64,000 bases of DNA from Pseudomonadota bacterium. GTDB taxonomy: Bacteria > Pseudomonadota > Alphaproteobacteria > Rhizobiales > Rhizobiaceae. The notes below the pieces were generated by a model. The model did not search any database, was not told the DNA's origin, and was given only the letters and a program-made list of their open reading frames with translations. This document shows positions 11,276 through 20,473 of this stretch, in pieces (within the stretch, counting starts at the first letter, position 1; each line of letters opens with the position of its first letter). Where the stretch lies: contig JAIUPA010000009.1 of the NCBI GenBank assembly GCA_020161665.1, positions 16,943-80,942 on the forward strand, read 5' to 3'. The translations under genes were made by a program, and so were the position numbers.

Positions 11276-13108
11276 TCACTTGGCCCACCAGACATCGGGG
11301 AAGCCCGTGCTGTAATGCGGAAGCTCTGCCGGGTGCGCCAACTGGCTGGAATAGGCGATGCGGGCGGTGTTGCCGTAGAAAAGCGGGATCACATAGTCGT
11401 GCGCCAGAAGCACGCGGTCCAGCGCATGGACGGCGGGAATAAGGTCGGCGCGCTTCTGGGCGTAGGTGATTTTTTCGATCAGCGCATCAACCGCCGGATC
11501 GGCAATGCCCGCATAGTTCTTGGAACCTTCGCGCTTGACCGCAGCCGAACCCCAGTAATCGGCCTGCTCATTGCCCGGATGCAGCGTTTCGGCCCAAACA
11601 GTCCAGATCGCATCATAATCGAAGCTTCTGACGCGGTTGGTATATTGCGAGGCATCCACCGTGCGGATAGAGGCCTCGATGCCGATCTTGCGCAGGTTCT
11701 GCGAGAAGGGAACCATCCAGCGTTCGAAGGTGGCCGCCGAGAGCAGAATTTCGAAGGTGAAGGGCTCGCCGGTCCTGGCGTTGACCATGCGGTTGCCCTT
11801 CAATTCATACCCGGCCTCCTTCATCAGGCCGATGGCCTTGCGCAGGTTCTCGCGCGCCTTTTGCGGATCACCGCCGACCGGGTTCGTGTAAGGCGTGGTG
11901 AAAACCTCCGCCGGCACCTTGTCCTTCAGCCCGTCCAGCAGCGCCTTTTCATCGCCTTCCGGCAGACCTTTGGAGGCCAGTTCCGTGCCCCAGAAATAGC
12001 TGTCCACGCGCTTGTAGGCGGAAAAGGCAATGGTTCGGTTCAGTTCCTCAAAGTCGAAGGCATAGTTCAGGGCTTCGCGCACCCGTTCGTCCTTGAACTT
12101 GTCGCGGCGCATGTTCGGCACCAACGCCTGCATGACGCCCGTGGCCCGGAAGGGATTTTCGATTTCCTCGCGGATCACGCGGCCATCCTTGATTGCAGGG
12201 AAATCATAGGCCGTTGCCCAGCGGGCAGCGAGGTTCTCATACCAGTAATCAATATTGCCCGCACGGAAGGCTTCGAACTCCACGTCACGGTCGCCAAAAT
12301 AGGTATAGGCCATGGCCGCGAAGTTGTTCTGCCCGACATTGACCGGCAAATCCTTGCCCCAATAGTCCTCGCGCCGTTCGTAGCGGATCGTCGATCCGGC
12401 GGAAAACGCGGCGATCTTGTAGGGACCGGACCCCATGACCGGCTCCAGCGTGGTGCGGGAAATGTCGCGCGGCTTGCCGTCTGCGCCGGTCGCTTCCCAC
12501 CAATGTTTCGGGATGATCGAGAACTGGCCGAGGATTTGCGGCAATTCGCGATTGTTCTTCTCGTCAAAGCGGAAGGTAACATCGCGCTCGCCCGTCTTCA
12601 CGGCTTCCGTGACGTGGCGATAGTAATTGTAATAGAGCGGATTATGCTCCTTCAGCTTGTTGAAGCTGAAGATCACATCCTCGGGCGTCACCGGCTGGCC
12701 ATCGGCCCATTTGGCTTCGGCACGCAGGCGGAAGGTCGCTTCCGAGACATCATCCGGCCAGGACACGCCCTCGGCCAGAAGACCGTAGGAGGTCGACACC
12801 TCGTCATCCGCCGACTTCAAAAGCGTATCGAAGACCAGCGCCACACCGGCAGCCGCCTCGCCCTTGGCCAGCACCGGATTGAACGTGTCGTAGGTGCCTT
12901 CCTGCGATAGGCGCAACGTGCCTTTCTTCGGTGCATCGGGATTGACGTAATCGAAGCGGGCAAAGCCTTGCGGATATTTCAGCGCATCATCAAGCGTCAC
13001 GCCGTGGTGCCAGACCTTGTCTTCGGCTGAGGCGATTGTCGCCGTCGAGGAGATCGCAGCCAGCACGGCCAGAACTTTCATCACATTACGGCCCGGCACC
13101 ATCTTCAT
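11276..13108 (-). CDS. yejA: YejA-like periplasmic oligopeptide-binding protein
   Basis: Periplasmic SBP_bac_5 (cluster C) binding protein, 610 residues, feeding YejBEF. The signal peptide is seen in MKVLAVLAAISSTATIASAED. The YejA hallmarks HHGVTLDDALKYP and FARFDYVNPDAPKKGTL follow, and GSGPYKIAAF near residue 210 is typical of peptide-binding proteins. The start ATG 13108 has an AAGAAGGA upstream with somewhat long spacing; ATG 13102 is an alternative. It is divergent from the murein endopeptidase gene, so the 138 bases between them must hold both promoters. Confidence 0.92.
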   Translation of the reverse strand: MKMVPGRNVMKVLAVLAAISSTATIASAEDKVWHHGVTLDDALKYPQGFARFDYVNPDAPKKGTLRLSQEGTYDTFNPVLAKGEAAAGVALVFDTLLKSADDEVSTSYGLLAEGVSWPDDVSEATFRLRAEAKWADGQPVTPEDVIFSFNKLKEHNPLYYNYYRHVTEAVKTGERDVTFRFDEKNNRELPQILGQFSIIPKHWWEATGADGKPRDISRTTLEPVMGSGPYKIAAFSAGSTIRYERREDYWGKDLPVNVGQNNFAAMAYTYFGDRDVEFEAFRAGNIDYWYENLAARWATAYDFPAIKDGRVIREEIENPFRATGVMQALVPNMRRDKFKDERVREALNYAFDFEELNRTIAFSAYKRVDSYFWGTELASKGLPEGDEKALLDGLKDKVPAEVFTTPYTNPVGGDPQKARENLRKAIGLMKEAGYELKGNRMVNARTGEPFTFEILLSAATFERWMVPFSQNLRKIGIEASIRTVDASQYTNRVRSFDYDAIWTVWAETLHPGNEQADYWGSAAVKREGSKNYAGIADPAVDALIEKITYAQKRADLIPAVHALDRVLLAHDYVIPLFYGNTARIAYSSQLAHPAELPHYSTGFPDVWWAK

Positions 13109-13246
13109 CACCGCAGTTTTCCTTCTTCCATCATAAGGGCCACGCCCTGCCCGGACCTGACGCCCGCGTCACGGATTCACCCAAATCGCAAATCAGTTTA
13201 AACAGAAACGAATCGCCCGACCATCCGGGCTTTCGAAAACGGCGAC

Positions 13247-14170
13247 ATGATGAAATCGGCTCAAGATCGTTTCAAAACCCTTCGACGGCTTGCCTGCGCT
13301 CTCACGACACTGGGGCTCATGGCGAGCGCAACAGTCGCCGAAGCCGATAGTGTGACCCCCGCCAAGCAGCTTTTCGGTGCCGCCAAGCTTCCAACCGCCG
13401 GCGCACCGGAACCGCATGGCTTTTACGCCAAAGGCTGCCTTGAGGGTGGGCAGGCGCTTTCCATCGACGGGCCGAACTGGCAGGTCATGCGCCTTTCGCG
13501 CAATCGCAACTGGGGACACCCCGCCATCATCAATGTGCTGGAGCGACTTTCGCGCGATGGTGTGAAGGATGGCTGGCCGGGCCTTCTCATCGGTGATCTT
13601 TCCCAGCCGCGCGGTGGCCCGATGCTGAACGGTCATTCCTCCCACCAGATCGGTCTTGATGCCGATGTGTGGCTGACGCCGATGCCGAACCGCCGCCTTT
13701 CCGCCAAGGAACGCGAAGACCTGCCCTTCACCTCCATGCTGGAGCCGAAGAAGTTTTTGACCATCAACGAGGCGAACTGGTCGCCCGCCCATGCCCGCAT
13801 CATCATGCGGGCCGCAAGCTATCCGGAAGTACAGCGCATTTTCGTCAATCCAGCTATCAAGAAGAAGCTGTGCGAGACCTGGCAGGGCAATCGCGATCTT
13901 CTCGGCAAAGTGCGGCCGATCTACGGGCACGACGCGCATTTCCATATCCGTGTTTCCTGCCCTGCCGGTTCTGCCGACTGCAAGGAACAGGCGGCAACGC
14001 CGACCGGCGATGATTGCGGCAAGGGGCTTGCCTGGTGGTTCACCAAGGAACCGTGGGCCAAGCCCAAGAAAGACCCGAATGCGCCGCCGCCGAAGCCGCC
14101 GAAACCCGTCACTTTGGCTGACCTGCCCAAAGCCTGCTCGGCCGTGATCTCGGCCCCGACAACACGCTGA
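13247..14170 (+). CDS. mepA: penicillin-insensitive murein endopeptidase (M74, LAS metallopeptidase)
   Basis: Periplasmic zinc peptidase that cuts D-alanyl-diaminopimelate cross-links in peptidoglycan. At 307 residues it is near the length of E. coli MepA. A signal peptide ends around MASATVAEAD. The metal site is visible: HSSHQIGLDADVW gives the first His and Asp, and GHDAHFHIRV near residue 228 gives the closing HxH. Several paired cysteines in the C-terminal half fit a periplasmic protein. ATG 13247 is followed at once by another ATG; either could be used. Confidence 0.92.
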   Translation: MMKSAQDRFKTLRRLACALTTLGLMASATVAEADSVTPAKQLFGAAKLPTAGAPEPHGFYAKGCLEGGQALSIDGPNWQVMRLSRNRNWGHPAIINVLERLSRDGVKDGWPGLLIGDLSQPRGGPMLNGHSSHQIGLDADVWLTPMPNRRLSAKEREDLPFTSMLEPKKFLTINEANWSPAHARIIMRAASYPEVQRIFVNPAIKKKLCETWQGNRDLLGKVRPIYGHDAHFHIRVSCPAGSADCKEQAATPTGDDCGKGLAWWFTKEPWAKPKKDPNAPPPKPPKPVTLADLPKACSAVISAPTTR

Positions 14171-14365
14171 GGAGCGGTTAGGTCTTGTGCAACGGCAGCA
14201 AGATCGGTATTAAATCGTTTTAAAAGGCGTTGGCACCCGCCGTCGCGCCGAACCAGACCTGTCGTCCGTTCGTCGCAAACCGGATGTTATCTGGCCATCC
14301 GCGCCAGATGAAGACCCGAAAAGGGCGCAGTCCGCCAACGACTGAACATGCGAAATGGACCTGTC

Positions 14366-15388
14366 ATGAGCAAATATCCGGATACCGACCACCAGCCCTT
14401 CCCGATTCTGATCGGCGACATTGGCGGCACCAATGCCCGCTTTTGGATTCTGCTGGATGCCTATGCTGAACCGAAGCCTTTTCCCGACCTTCTGACCGCG
14501 GACTTCGCCTCCATCGAGGATGCGATTCAGCAAGGCGTTCTCGACAAAACGTCGGTGCAGCCGCGTTCGGCCATTCTGGCGGTGGCCGGGCCAATCCACG
14601 CGCAGGAAGTGCAGCTCACCAATTGCCACTGGGTGATCCGCCCCGGCGAAATGCGCACCAATCTCGGCCTTGAAGACATCGTGATCATCAATGATTTCGA
14701 AGCGCAGGCACTGGCCGTCGCCGCCCTTTCGGACGATTATCGCGAGACGATCGGAACGACCGGCGCCGTGGCTCCGGCATCGCGCGTCGTCCTCGGGCCG
14801 GGCACGGGTCTTGGCGTGGCCGGGCTTGTGCATGTCCAGCGCCGTTGGATTCCGGTGTCCGGCGAAGGCGGTCACGTCGATCTCGGGCCGCGTAGCGAAC
14901 GCGATTTTGCCGTTTTCCCGCATCTTGATCGCATCGAGGGCCGAATTTCAGCCGAGCAGGTTCTGTGCGGTCGCGGCCTCGTCAACCTCTACAAGGCGGT
15001 TTGCGCGGCCGATGACCTGAAGCCGGTTCACAAGACGCCCGCCGACATTACCACAGCAGGCCTTGCCCATACGGATGCCGCATCGGCTGAAACGCTGTCG
15101 CTTTTTGCCACCTATCTCGGCCGCGTTGCCGGGGATCTGGCGCTCACGTTCATGGCGCGCGGTGGCGTCTATCTGGCCGGCGGTATTTCCCAGAAAATCC
15201 TGCCGGCCCTGAAGCTGCCCGAGTTCCGGGCCGCGTTTGAAGACAAGGCGCCGCATTCGGAATTGATGCGCTCCATACCGACCTTTGTCGTCACCCACCC
15301 GCAGGCCGCCCTTGCAGGCCTTGCCGCCTATGCCCGCACGCCGACCAATTTCGGCGTGGCGACGGAAAACCGCCGCTGGCGCGGCTGA
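14366..15388 (+). CDS. glk: glucokinase
   Basis: Cytoplasmic ATP-dependent glucokinase of 340 residues that makes glucose 6-phosphate. The phosphate-binding motif [11 protein letters not shown] is near residue 15, the catalytic region IINDFEAQA near 112, and the adenosine motif [12 protein letters not shown] near 143. [11 protein letters not shown] near residue 170 marks the bacterial Glk (not ROK) family. ATG 14366 was chosen because the in-frame extension upstream lacks conserved residues. The 195 bases upstream of it show no further gene. Confidence 0.94.
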   Translation: MSKYPDTDHQPFPILIGDIGGTNARFWILLDAYAEPKPFPDLLTADFASIEDAIQQGVLDKTSVQPRSAILAVAGPIHAQEVQLTNCHWVIRPGEMRTNLGLEDIVIINDFEAQALAVAALSDDYRETIGTTGAVAPASRVVLGPGTGLGVAGLVHVQRRWIPVSGEGGHVDLGPRSERDFAVFPHLDRIEGRISAEQVLCGRGLVNLYKAVCAADDLKPVHKTPADITTAGLAHTDAASAETLSLFATYLGRVAGDLALTFMARGGVYLAGGISQKILPALKLPEFRAAFEDKAPHSELMRSIPTFVVTHPQAALAGLAAYARTPTNFGVATENRRWRG

Positions 15389-15399
15389 GGGTATGAAAC

Positions 15400-15446
15400 G
15401 GAAACCGCTTTCTTCGGTCCCGACGCCGGGGCGAAAAGCGGTTTCC
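15400..15446. repeat. palindromic intergenic element (12-bp stem)
   Basis: GGAAACCGCTTT at 15400-15411 pairs perfectly with AAAGCGGTTTCC at 15435-15446 around a 23-base loop. It follows the glk stop and precedes the tandem 59-bp repeats. No T-run follows, so it looks more like a dispersed repeat than a terminator. Confidence 0.6.
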
Positions 15447-15455
15447 CCATTTCCC

Positions 15456-15583
15456 GGAAATGCTTCCTCTCTGTAAACGCATTTCCAAACGCAAAACCGC
15501 TTCACACTTTTGCTGGAAATGCTTCCTCCTTCTAAACGCATTTCCAAACGCAAAACCGCTTCACACTTTTGCTGGAAATGCTC
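15456..15583. repeat. 59-bp direct repeat, two copies plus a 10-bp partial third
   Basis: Copies at 15456-15514 and 15515-15573 each begin GGAAATGCTTCCTC and share GCATTTCCAAACGCAAAACC and the following TTCACACTTTTGCT; 10 bases of a third copy follow. Within a unit GCATTTCCA and TGGAAATGC can pair as a hairpin. A diverged single copy is at 48344-48391. The few copy differences sit in a short stretch before TAAACG, which fits duplication followed by little divergence. Confidence 0.8.
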
Positions 15584-15639
15584 TATAGAGCGCGCTACGG
15601 GGCCTTGCGCCTCATGAACCGACAGAAGGTTTGCGCGCC

Positions 15640-17439
15640 TTGAGCGATACGAACGCCTCTCCAAGCCATCCGAACATGGATACGATGTTCGGTGTTTTGC
15701 GCCGTGTTTTCCTCGAGAATGCCCGCAAATATGTCGGCAGCTATATCCTTGCCATCATTTGCATGGCCGTGGGTGCCGGAACGACGGCCTTCACCGCCTG
15801 GATCATGGAATCCGTGATCAACAAAGCCTTTCTAGGCAAGGATACAACGGCCATCTGGATGATCTGCGGCAGCATTCTGGTCGCCTTCATCTTGCGCGGC
15901 TTCGTGTCCTACTGGCAGGCGGTGATCATTGCCAAGATCGGCAATGACATCATCGCGCATTATCAGCGCCGCATCTACGATCACCTGATGAAGCTCTCGG
16001 TCAGCTTCTACAGCGGATCACGCTCAGCCCTTCTGACCGCACAGATCAGCCAGAATATCGTCGGTGTGCGCAACGTGCTGAACCTGACGGTGACCAGCAT
16101 TGCGCGCGATCTTTTGACCTTCATCGCACTGGTTGGCGTAATGTTTTCGAAGGACTGGAAGCTATCGCTGATCATCCTCTTCGCGGCACCGCCGCTGCTT
16201 CTTGGCCTTCGCTATGTGTCTAAACGGCTGAAGAGCGCGACGCGCAACGCCGTTGAAACCAACAGCCGTGTTCTCGGCGCGCTGCAGGAAACAATCCAGG
16301 GCATTTCCATCGTCAAGGCCTTTACGATGGAGGATGCCCTATCGGTCAAGGTCAATGCGCTGATTGCAAACGCCGAAGCCCGCACCAACAAGATTGCCCG
16401 GCTTGCCGAACGCACCGCGCCGATGACAGAAACCTTTGCGGGCTTCGCAATTTCCGGCATTCTGGCCTATGCGGCCTACCAGTCGGTATCCAGCGGCGCC
16501 GATCCCGGTGCCTTCTTCGCCTTCATTACAGCGCTTCTCATGGCCTATGAGCCGATGCGCCGTCTTGCCAAGGTTCAGGTGCAGATGGAGGGTGCCGCCA
16601 CCAATGCGCGGATGCTCTACGAAATCCTGGACATCGTTCCGAATGAAGGCGATCGCGCTGACGCGCAGGCGCTCACCGTGACGCAGGCCACCCTTGAATT
16701 CAGCAATGTTACCTTTGCCTACAAGGGCACGAAGGCGACGCTTAATGGCGTTTCCTTTATCGCTGAGGGCGGCAAGACGACGGCGCTGGTTGGTCCGTCC
16801 GGGGCAGGCAAATCGACCGTCATCAGCCTTATCCCGCGCTTTTATGACCCGGAATCGGGCTCGATCCTGATCGATGGGCAGGATATCGCCCACATCACGA
16901 AAGCCTCGCTTCGCCAGCATCTCGCCTATGTGTCGCAACAGCCTTACCTTTTCGAAGGCACGATCCGCGACAATATCCGCTATGGCCGCCCGGATGCGAC
17001 CGACGCCGAGGTGGAAGAAGCCGCCAAGATGGCCTATGCGCACGACTTCATTCTGGCGCAGCCCGAGGGTTATGAGACGCCGGTCGGCGAAAACGGCATG
17101 ACGCTCTCTGGCGGCCAGCGCCAGCGTCTGTCGATTGCCCGTGCGCTTGTTCGCAATGCGCCGATCCTGCTGCTCGACGAAGCTACGTCGGCGCTCGATA
17201 CGGAATCGGAAGCCTTCGTGCAAAAAGCACTCGACACGGCCATGAAGGGCCGTACGGTAATCGTGATCGCGCATCGCCTTTCGACCATCATCAACGCCGA
17301 CAAGATCGTCGTGATGGAAGAGGGCAAGGTGGTGGAGCAAGGCACGCATGCAGCATTGCTGGCTAAGGAAGACGGCATCTATGCCCGGCTTGCCAGTATC
17401 CAGTCAGCGCGCGCCACGGCAGGACAGGAAGTCGAATGA
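15640..17439 (+). CDS. MsbA-like ABC exporter (fused membrane and ATPase domains)
   Basis: Inner-membrane half-transporter of about 599 residues expected to dimerise and export a lipid or other hydrophobic substrate. The N-terminal half holds six membrane segments (about residues 20-300). The ATPase half has Walker [11 protein letters not shown] near 385, [15 protein letters not shown] near 487 and a D-loop. The start is taken as TTG at 15640, ten bases after a GAAGG; TTG 15631 and ATG 15676 are alternatives. It is coupled to dapB by ATGA. Lipid A or lipopolysaccharide core export is possible, but the substrate is not readable. Confidence 0.87.
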   Translation: MSDTNASPSHPNMDTMFGVLRRVFLENARKYVGSYILAIICMAVGAGTTAFTAWIMESVINKAFLGKDTTAIWMICGSILVAFILRGFVSYWQAVIIAKIGNDIIAHYQRRIYDHLMKLSVSFYSGSRSALLTAQISQNIVGVRNVLNLTVTSIARDLLTFIALVGVMFSKDWKLSLIILFAAPPLLLGLRYVSKRLKSATRNAVETNSRVLGALQETIQGISIVKAFTMEDALSVKVNALIANAEARTNKIARLAERTAPMTETFAGFAISGILAYAAYQSVSSGADPGAFFAFITALLMAYEPMRRLAKVQVQMEGAATNARMLYEILDIVPNEGDRADAQALTVTQATLEFSNVTFAYKGTKATLNGVSFIAEGGKTTALVGPSGAGKSTVISLIPRFYDPESGSILIDGQDIAHITKASLRQHLAYVSQQPYLFEGTIRDNIRYGRPDATDAEVEEAAKMAYAHDFILAQPEGYETPVGENGMTLSGGQRQRLSIARALVRNAPILLLDEATSALDTESEAFVQKALDTAMKGRTVIVIAHRLSTIINADKIVVMEEGKVVEQGTHAALLAKEDGIYARLASIQSARATAGQEVE

Positions 17440-18260
17440 CGAAGAGCGGAATGAAACTGGTTGTTACCGGCGCTGGCGGTCGTATGGGCCAGACGTTGAT
17501 CCGGCTGATTGCCGGAATGGAGGGCGTTCAGCTTCACGCCGCTATCGAGCGCGCGGGTTCGCCTTTGATTGGCCGCGACGCCGGCGAAATGGCTGGCGCG
17601 GGCACACTTGGCGTTGCCGTGACCAGCGATCCGCTGGCAGCCTTCCTTAATGCCGAAGGGGTGATCGACTTCACCTCCCCCGCCTCCACGGTCGAATTTG
17701 CCGGGCTGGCGGCGCAGGCCCGCATCGTCCATGTGGTTGGCACGACCGGCTGTTCGGCGGCGGATGACGAGAAGATCAAGGCCGCCGCGCGCCATGCCCG
17801 CATCGTCAAATCCGGAAATATGAGCCTTGGCGTCAACCTGCTCGCCGAACTGGTGCGGCAAGCTGCCCGCTCGCTTGATGCCGCAGGCTGGGATATCGAA
17901 GTTCTGGAAATGCACCACAAACACAAGGTGGATGCGCCCTCCGGCACGGCGCTGCTTCTCGGCGAAGCGGCGGCCGAAGGTCGCGGCATCGATCTTGGCG
18001 AGCGTTCGGTCCGGGTGCGTGATGGCCATACCGGCCCGCGCGAGGAAGGCAGCATCGGCTTTGCGACGCTGCGGGGCGGCTCGGTGGTGGGTGAACATTC
18101 CGTGCTTTTTGCTGGCGAAGGCGAGACGGTGACATTTTCGCATTCGGCAGGAGACCGCACCATCTTTGCCCGGGGCGCGTTGAAGGCCGCACTTTGGGCT
18201 TTCGGGCAGAAGCCCGGCCTTTATTCCATGTCCGACGTGCTCGGGCTTTCGGGACGATAA
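17436..18260 (+). CDS. dapB: 4-hydroxy-tetrahydrodipicolinate reductase
   Basis: Cytoplasmic NAD(P)H-dependent reductase of the diaminopimelate/lysine pathway, 274 residues. The nucleotide motif [10 protein letters not shown] is at residue 10, GTTGCS near 107, and the active-site block [20 protein letters not shown] near 155 carries the catalytic His-His-x-x-K. The ATG overlaps the exporter stop as ATGA, so the two are translationally coupled although their functions are not obviously linked. Diaminopimelate also supplies peptidoglycan cross-links. Confidence 0.96.
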   Translation: MTKSGMKLVVTGAGGRMGQTLIRLIAGMEGVQLHAAIERAGSPLIGRDAGEMAGAGTLGVAVTSDPLAAFLNAEGVIDFTSPASTVEFAGLAAQARIVHVVGTTGCSAADDEKIKAAARHARIVKSGNMSLGVNLLAELVRQAARSLDAAGWDIEVLEMHHKHKVDAPSGTALLLGEAAAEGRGIDLGERSVRVRDGHTGPREEGSIGFATLRGGSVVGEHSVLFAGEGETVTFSHSAGDRTIFARGALKAALWAFGQKPGLYSMSDVLGLSGR

Positions 18261-18270
18261 ACCATTGGCG

Positions 18271-18317
18271 AGCATCGGACTATCCGAAAGCCGGATTCCC
18301 CCTTTCGGGCCGATGCT
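18271..18317. repeat. palindromic intergenic element
   Basis: AGCATCGG at 18271-18278 pairs with CCGATGCT at 18310-18317, and CCGAAAG inside pairs with CTTTCGG, giving a long interrupted stem. It lies between dapB and gpmA. A related fragment with CCCGAAA and TTTCGGG is at 45907-45931. I read it as a member of a rhizobial palindrome family. Confidence 0.6.
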
Positions 18318-18354
18318 CTAAACAGATCGACAGACTCACGCGGAGGATCACGAC

Positions 18355-18990
18355 ATGAGCGGAACACTAGTCCTCGTTCGCCACGGCCAGAGCGAATGGA
18401 ACCTGAAGAACCTTTTCACCGGCTGGCGCGACCCGGACCTGACGGCACTGGGCGTTGAAGAAGCCAATGCTGGCGGCAAGGCGCTTGCCGATTACGGCAT
18501 CACGTTCGACATCGCCTTCACCTCGGCGCTGACGCGCGCGCAGAAGACCTGCGGCATCATTCTGGAGAATGTCGGCCAGACGGGTCTGGAAACGATCAAG
18601 AACGAAGCACTCAACGAGCGCGACTATGGCGACCTTTCCGGCCTGAACAAGGACGACGCCCGCGCCAAGTGGGGCGAGGAGCAGGTGCATGTGTGGCGCC
18701 GTTCCTATGATGTGCCGCCGCCGGGTGGTGAATCGCTGCGCGACACGGGTGCCCGCGTCTGGCCGTATTACCTGACGGAAATCCTGCCGCGCGTTCTGGC
18801 TGGCCAGAAGGTTCTGGTGGCTGCCCATGGCAACTCGCTGCGCGCGCTCGTCATGGTTCTCGACCGTCTGAGCAAGGAAGAAATCCTCAAGCTCAACCTC
18901 GCGACCGGCGTTCCGATGGTCTACAAGCTGAACGCGGACTCGACCGTTGCCTCCAAGGATGTCCTTGGCGACATGTCCGGCGCGCACTAA
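18355..18990 (+). CDS. gpmA: 2,3-bisphosphoglycerate-dependent phosphoglycerate mutase
   Basis: Glycolytic cytoplasmic mutase interconverting 3- and 2-phosphoglycerate through a phosphohistidine. [10 protein letters not shown] at residue 6 carries the phosphorylated histidine, LTRAQKT and [11 protein letters not shown] follow, and [12 protein letters not shown] near residue 160 gives the second histidine. At 211 residues it is the short alphaproteobacterial form, about 40 shorter than the E. coli enzyme. GGAGG precedes the ATG. A strong terminator lies at 19159-19178. Confidence 0.95.
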   Translation: MSGTLVLVRHGQSEWNLKNLFTGWRDPDLTALGVEEANAGGKALADYGITFDIAFTSALTRAQKTCGIILENVGQTGLETIKNEALNERDYGDLSGLNKDDARAKWGEEQVHVWRRSYDVPPPGGESLRDTGARVWPYYLTEILPRVLAGQKVLVAAHGNSLRALVMVLDRLSKEEILKLNLATGVPMVYKLNADSTVASKDVLGDMSGAH

Positions 18991-19047
18991 AGCGCACGGA
19001 CCACTTCAAAGGCTGGTGAGGTTGATGACAAATCTGCCTCCCCACTC

Positions 19048-19125
19048 TCGTCATCCTCGGGCTTGACCCGAGGATCCATGATCCACATGGTCTATGGATG
19101 GTCGGGTCAAGCCCGACCATGACGA
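19048..19125. repeat. double-palindrome intergenic repeat
   Basis: Outer arms TCGTCAT and ATGACGA enclose two palindromes, CCTCGGGCTTGACCCGAGG at 19055-19073 and GTCGGGTCAAGCCCGAC at 19101-19117. GGATCCAT and ATGGATGG lie between them. The whole 78-base unit can fold on itself. This layout is familiar from intergenic spaces of Rhizobiales. It separates gpmA from its terminator. Confidence 0.65.
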
Positions 19126-19158
19126 ACAGAGAGGTTTCAGCCTTTGTCAGCAGTCTGG

Positions 19159-19178
19159 CCCGCCGAAAGGCGGGTTTT
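19159..19178 (+). terminator. rho-independent terminator after gpmA
   Basis: CCCGCC-GAAA-GGCGGG, a perfect 6-bp GC stem with a stable tetraloop, is followed by TTTTCTCG on the plus strand. It lies seven bases before the phnF stop codon. Confidence 0.75.
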
Positions 19179-19184
19179 CTCGTT

Positions 19185-19922
19185 TCAGCCCTCGACGGTG
19201 AACTGCACCTGATCGGCGGGGAAGCGGCTAACCGCATACTGGATCGGAATGCCATCGGCATCGGCATTCAAAGCCTGCGTCACCAGAACAATCGCACCGG
19301 GGGCAAGGCCCAGATCGGCAAGGTCCCCCGGTTCGGCATGGACGGCGCTGATTTCCGTTTTCACACGCACATAGTCTTCGACGCCGCAGGCCTTGAGGGC
19401 TGCCGTCACCGAGCCGGTCGCCGCAAAAGCTTCGGCGACGCCGTGAAAACGCGGCAACACGAACCAGGCGGTCGAGCGCGAGACCGGGCGCCGGTCGGCG
19501 GTGCGCACTGATTCCACGCGCAAGACCGGCGTCATCGGGGCAATCGACAACGCCGCTGCCACGATGACGCTCGCCGGTTCCTCAGAGTGATCCAGCACGT
19601 GACCGGACAATTCGCGCGCCTGCTCGCCAATCCCTTCGGAAAAGCGGGTGCGGCGCGAAATCGGGAAATTGAGGCGCTCGCGCCGCATGATCAGCGTACC
19701 GACACCCTGAACGGGGCGAACAATGCCTTCCTGCGCCAGCGCCGCAAGGGCGGCCCGCACCGTATGGCGGTTCACACCAAACGACACAGCGAGCGCCGCT
19801 TCCGGCGGCACCTTGCCCGTTTCGTCGTAATTTCCATCGGCAATCGCGGCGCGAATCCGGTCGGCAATCTGCCGCCATAGCGCAACCCCGCTCTGCCCTC
19901 TCACCAGTTCCTGTCCGCTCAT
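19185..19922 (-). CDS. phnF: PhnF-type GntR/HutC transcriptional regulator of the phosphonate cluster
   Basis: DNA-binding regulator of 245 residues. A GntR winged helix covers about residues 12-80 (PPEAALAVSFGVNRHTVRAA contains the recognition helix) and a UTRA ligand-sensing domain about 95-240. A stop codon lies directly in frame upstream, so ATG 19922 is the only sensible start. It is divergent from phnG with 83 bases between, and two palindromes lie in that gap. PhnF homologues repress phosphonate or phosphate uptake genes; repression of phnG here is inference. Confidence 0.9.
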   Translation of the reverse strand: MSGQELVRGQSGVALWRQIADRIRAAIADGNYDETGKVPPEAALAVSFGVNRHTVRAALAALAQEGIVRPVQGVGTLIMRRERLNFPISRRTRFSEGIGEQARELSGHVLDHSEEPASVIVAAALSIAPMTPVLRVESVRTADRRPVSRSTAWFVLPRFHGVAEAFAATGSVTAALKACGVEDYVRVKTEISAVHAEPGDLADLGLAPGAIVLVTQALNADADGIPIQYAVSRFPADQVQFTVEG

Positions 19923-19956
19923 CTGTCACATGCTTGTCATGGCTTTCTTCTAGATA
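19923..19956 (+). promoter_or_regulatory. Pho box and -10 of the phnG operon
   Basis: CTGTCAC-ATGC-TTGTCAT at 19923-19940 is a near-consensus PhoB box on the plus strand. Exactly ten bases later TAGATA (19951-19956) can act as the -10. The first base of the box is next to the phnF start codon, so PhoB binding should also cover the phnF translation-initiation region. Confidence 0.7.
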
Positions 19957-19992
19957 TACATCATAATGTATGGTTGTCTATATAAATAGACA
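19956..19992. promoter_or_regulatory. two palindromes, probable PhnF operators
   Basis: ATACAT-CATA-ATGTAT at 19956-19971 and TGTCTAT-ATAA-ATAGACA at 19975-19992 are both perfect inverted repeats with four-base spacers. They lie between the -10 and the phnG start, about where a repressor would block initiation. The TGTCTA core resembles sites known for HutC-type regulators of phosphonate genes; which palindrome PhnF prefers is unknown. Confidence 0.6.
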
Positions 19993-20005
19993 TTTGAGGT
20001 GCAAA

Positions 20006-20473
20006 ATGAACGAGGCATTGGCAATTCCCGAGGCCCATTCGGGCGCAAAGCGGGCGGTGGACCTGATCGCCCGGGCTACACGGGCCGAAATCAGCGCGCT
20101 CTGGAAAGATGGGGAAGGCCCGCCTTTGGCGAGCCTGCTGCGCGGTCCGGAAACCGGACTCGTCATGGTGCAGGGGCGGATTGGCGGCGGCGGCGCTCCT
20201 TTCAACATGGGCGAAGTAACCGTCAGTCGCTGCTCGGTGCGCTTGGCCTCCGGCACAATTGGCCATGCGCAGGCGCTGGGCACGGATCGCGAGAAAGCCC
20301 GCCTCGGCGCCATTGCCCATGCGCTGTGGCAGGAAGGCACAAGCCGCGAGCGCGTGGAGCAGGTGCTTCTTGCCCCCGTCGAAGCCCGCCTTGCCGATGA
20401 ACATCAACGCAAAAGCGAAGAAACCGCCGCGACCCGCGTCGACTTCTTCACCATGGTTCGAGGAGAAGACTGA
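20006..20473 (+). CDS. phnG: C-P lyase complex subunit PhnG
   Basis: Subunit of the carbon-phosphorus lyase core (PhnG2H2I2J2), 155 residues, cytoplasmic. With PhnI, PhnH and PhnL it takes part in making the ribosyl triphosphonate intermediate. The family core GLVMVQGRIGGGGAPFNMGE is near residue 49, then EVTVSRCSVRL. GAGGT five bases before ATG 20006 fixes the start. The stop shares one base with the phnH start (TGATG), so the two are translationally coupled. Confidence 0.95.
   Translation: MNEALAIPEAHSGAKRAVDLIARATRAEISALWKDGEGPPLASLLRGPETGLVMVQGRIGGGGAPFNMGEVTVSRCSVRLASGTIGHAQALGTDREKARLGAIAHALWQEGTSRERVEQVLLAPVEARLADEHQRKSEETAATRVDFFTMVRGED

Noticed and set aside
11315..12910. 531-codon open frame opposite yejA
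   Set aside because: Shadow of yejA, without signal peptide, motifs or plausible start.
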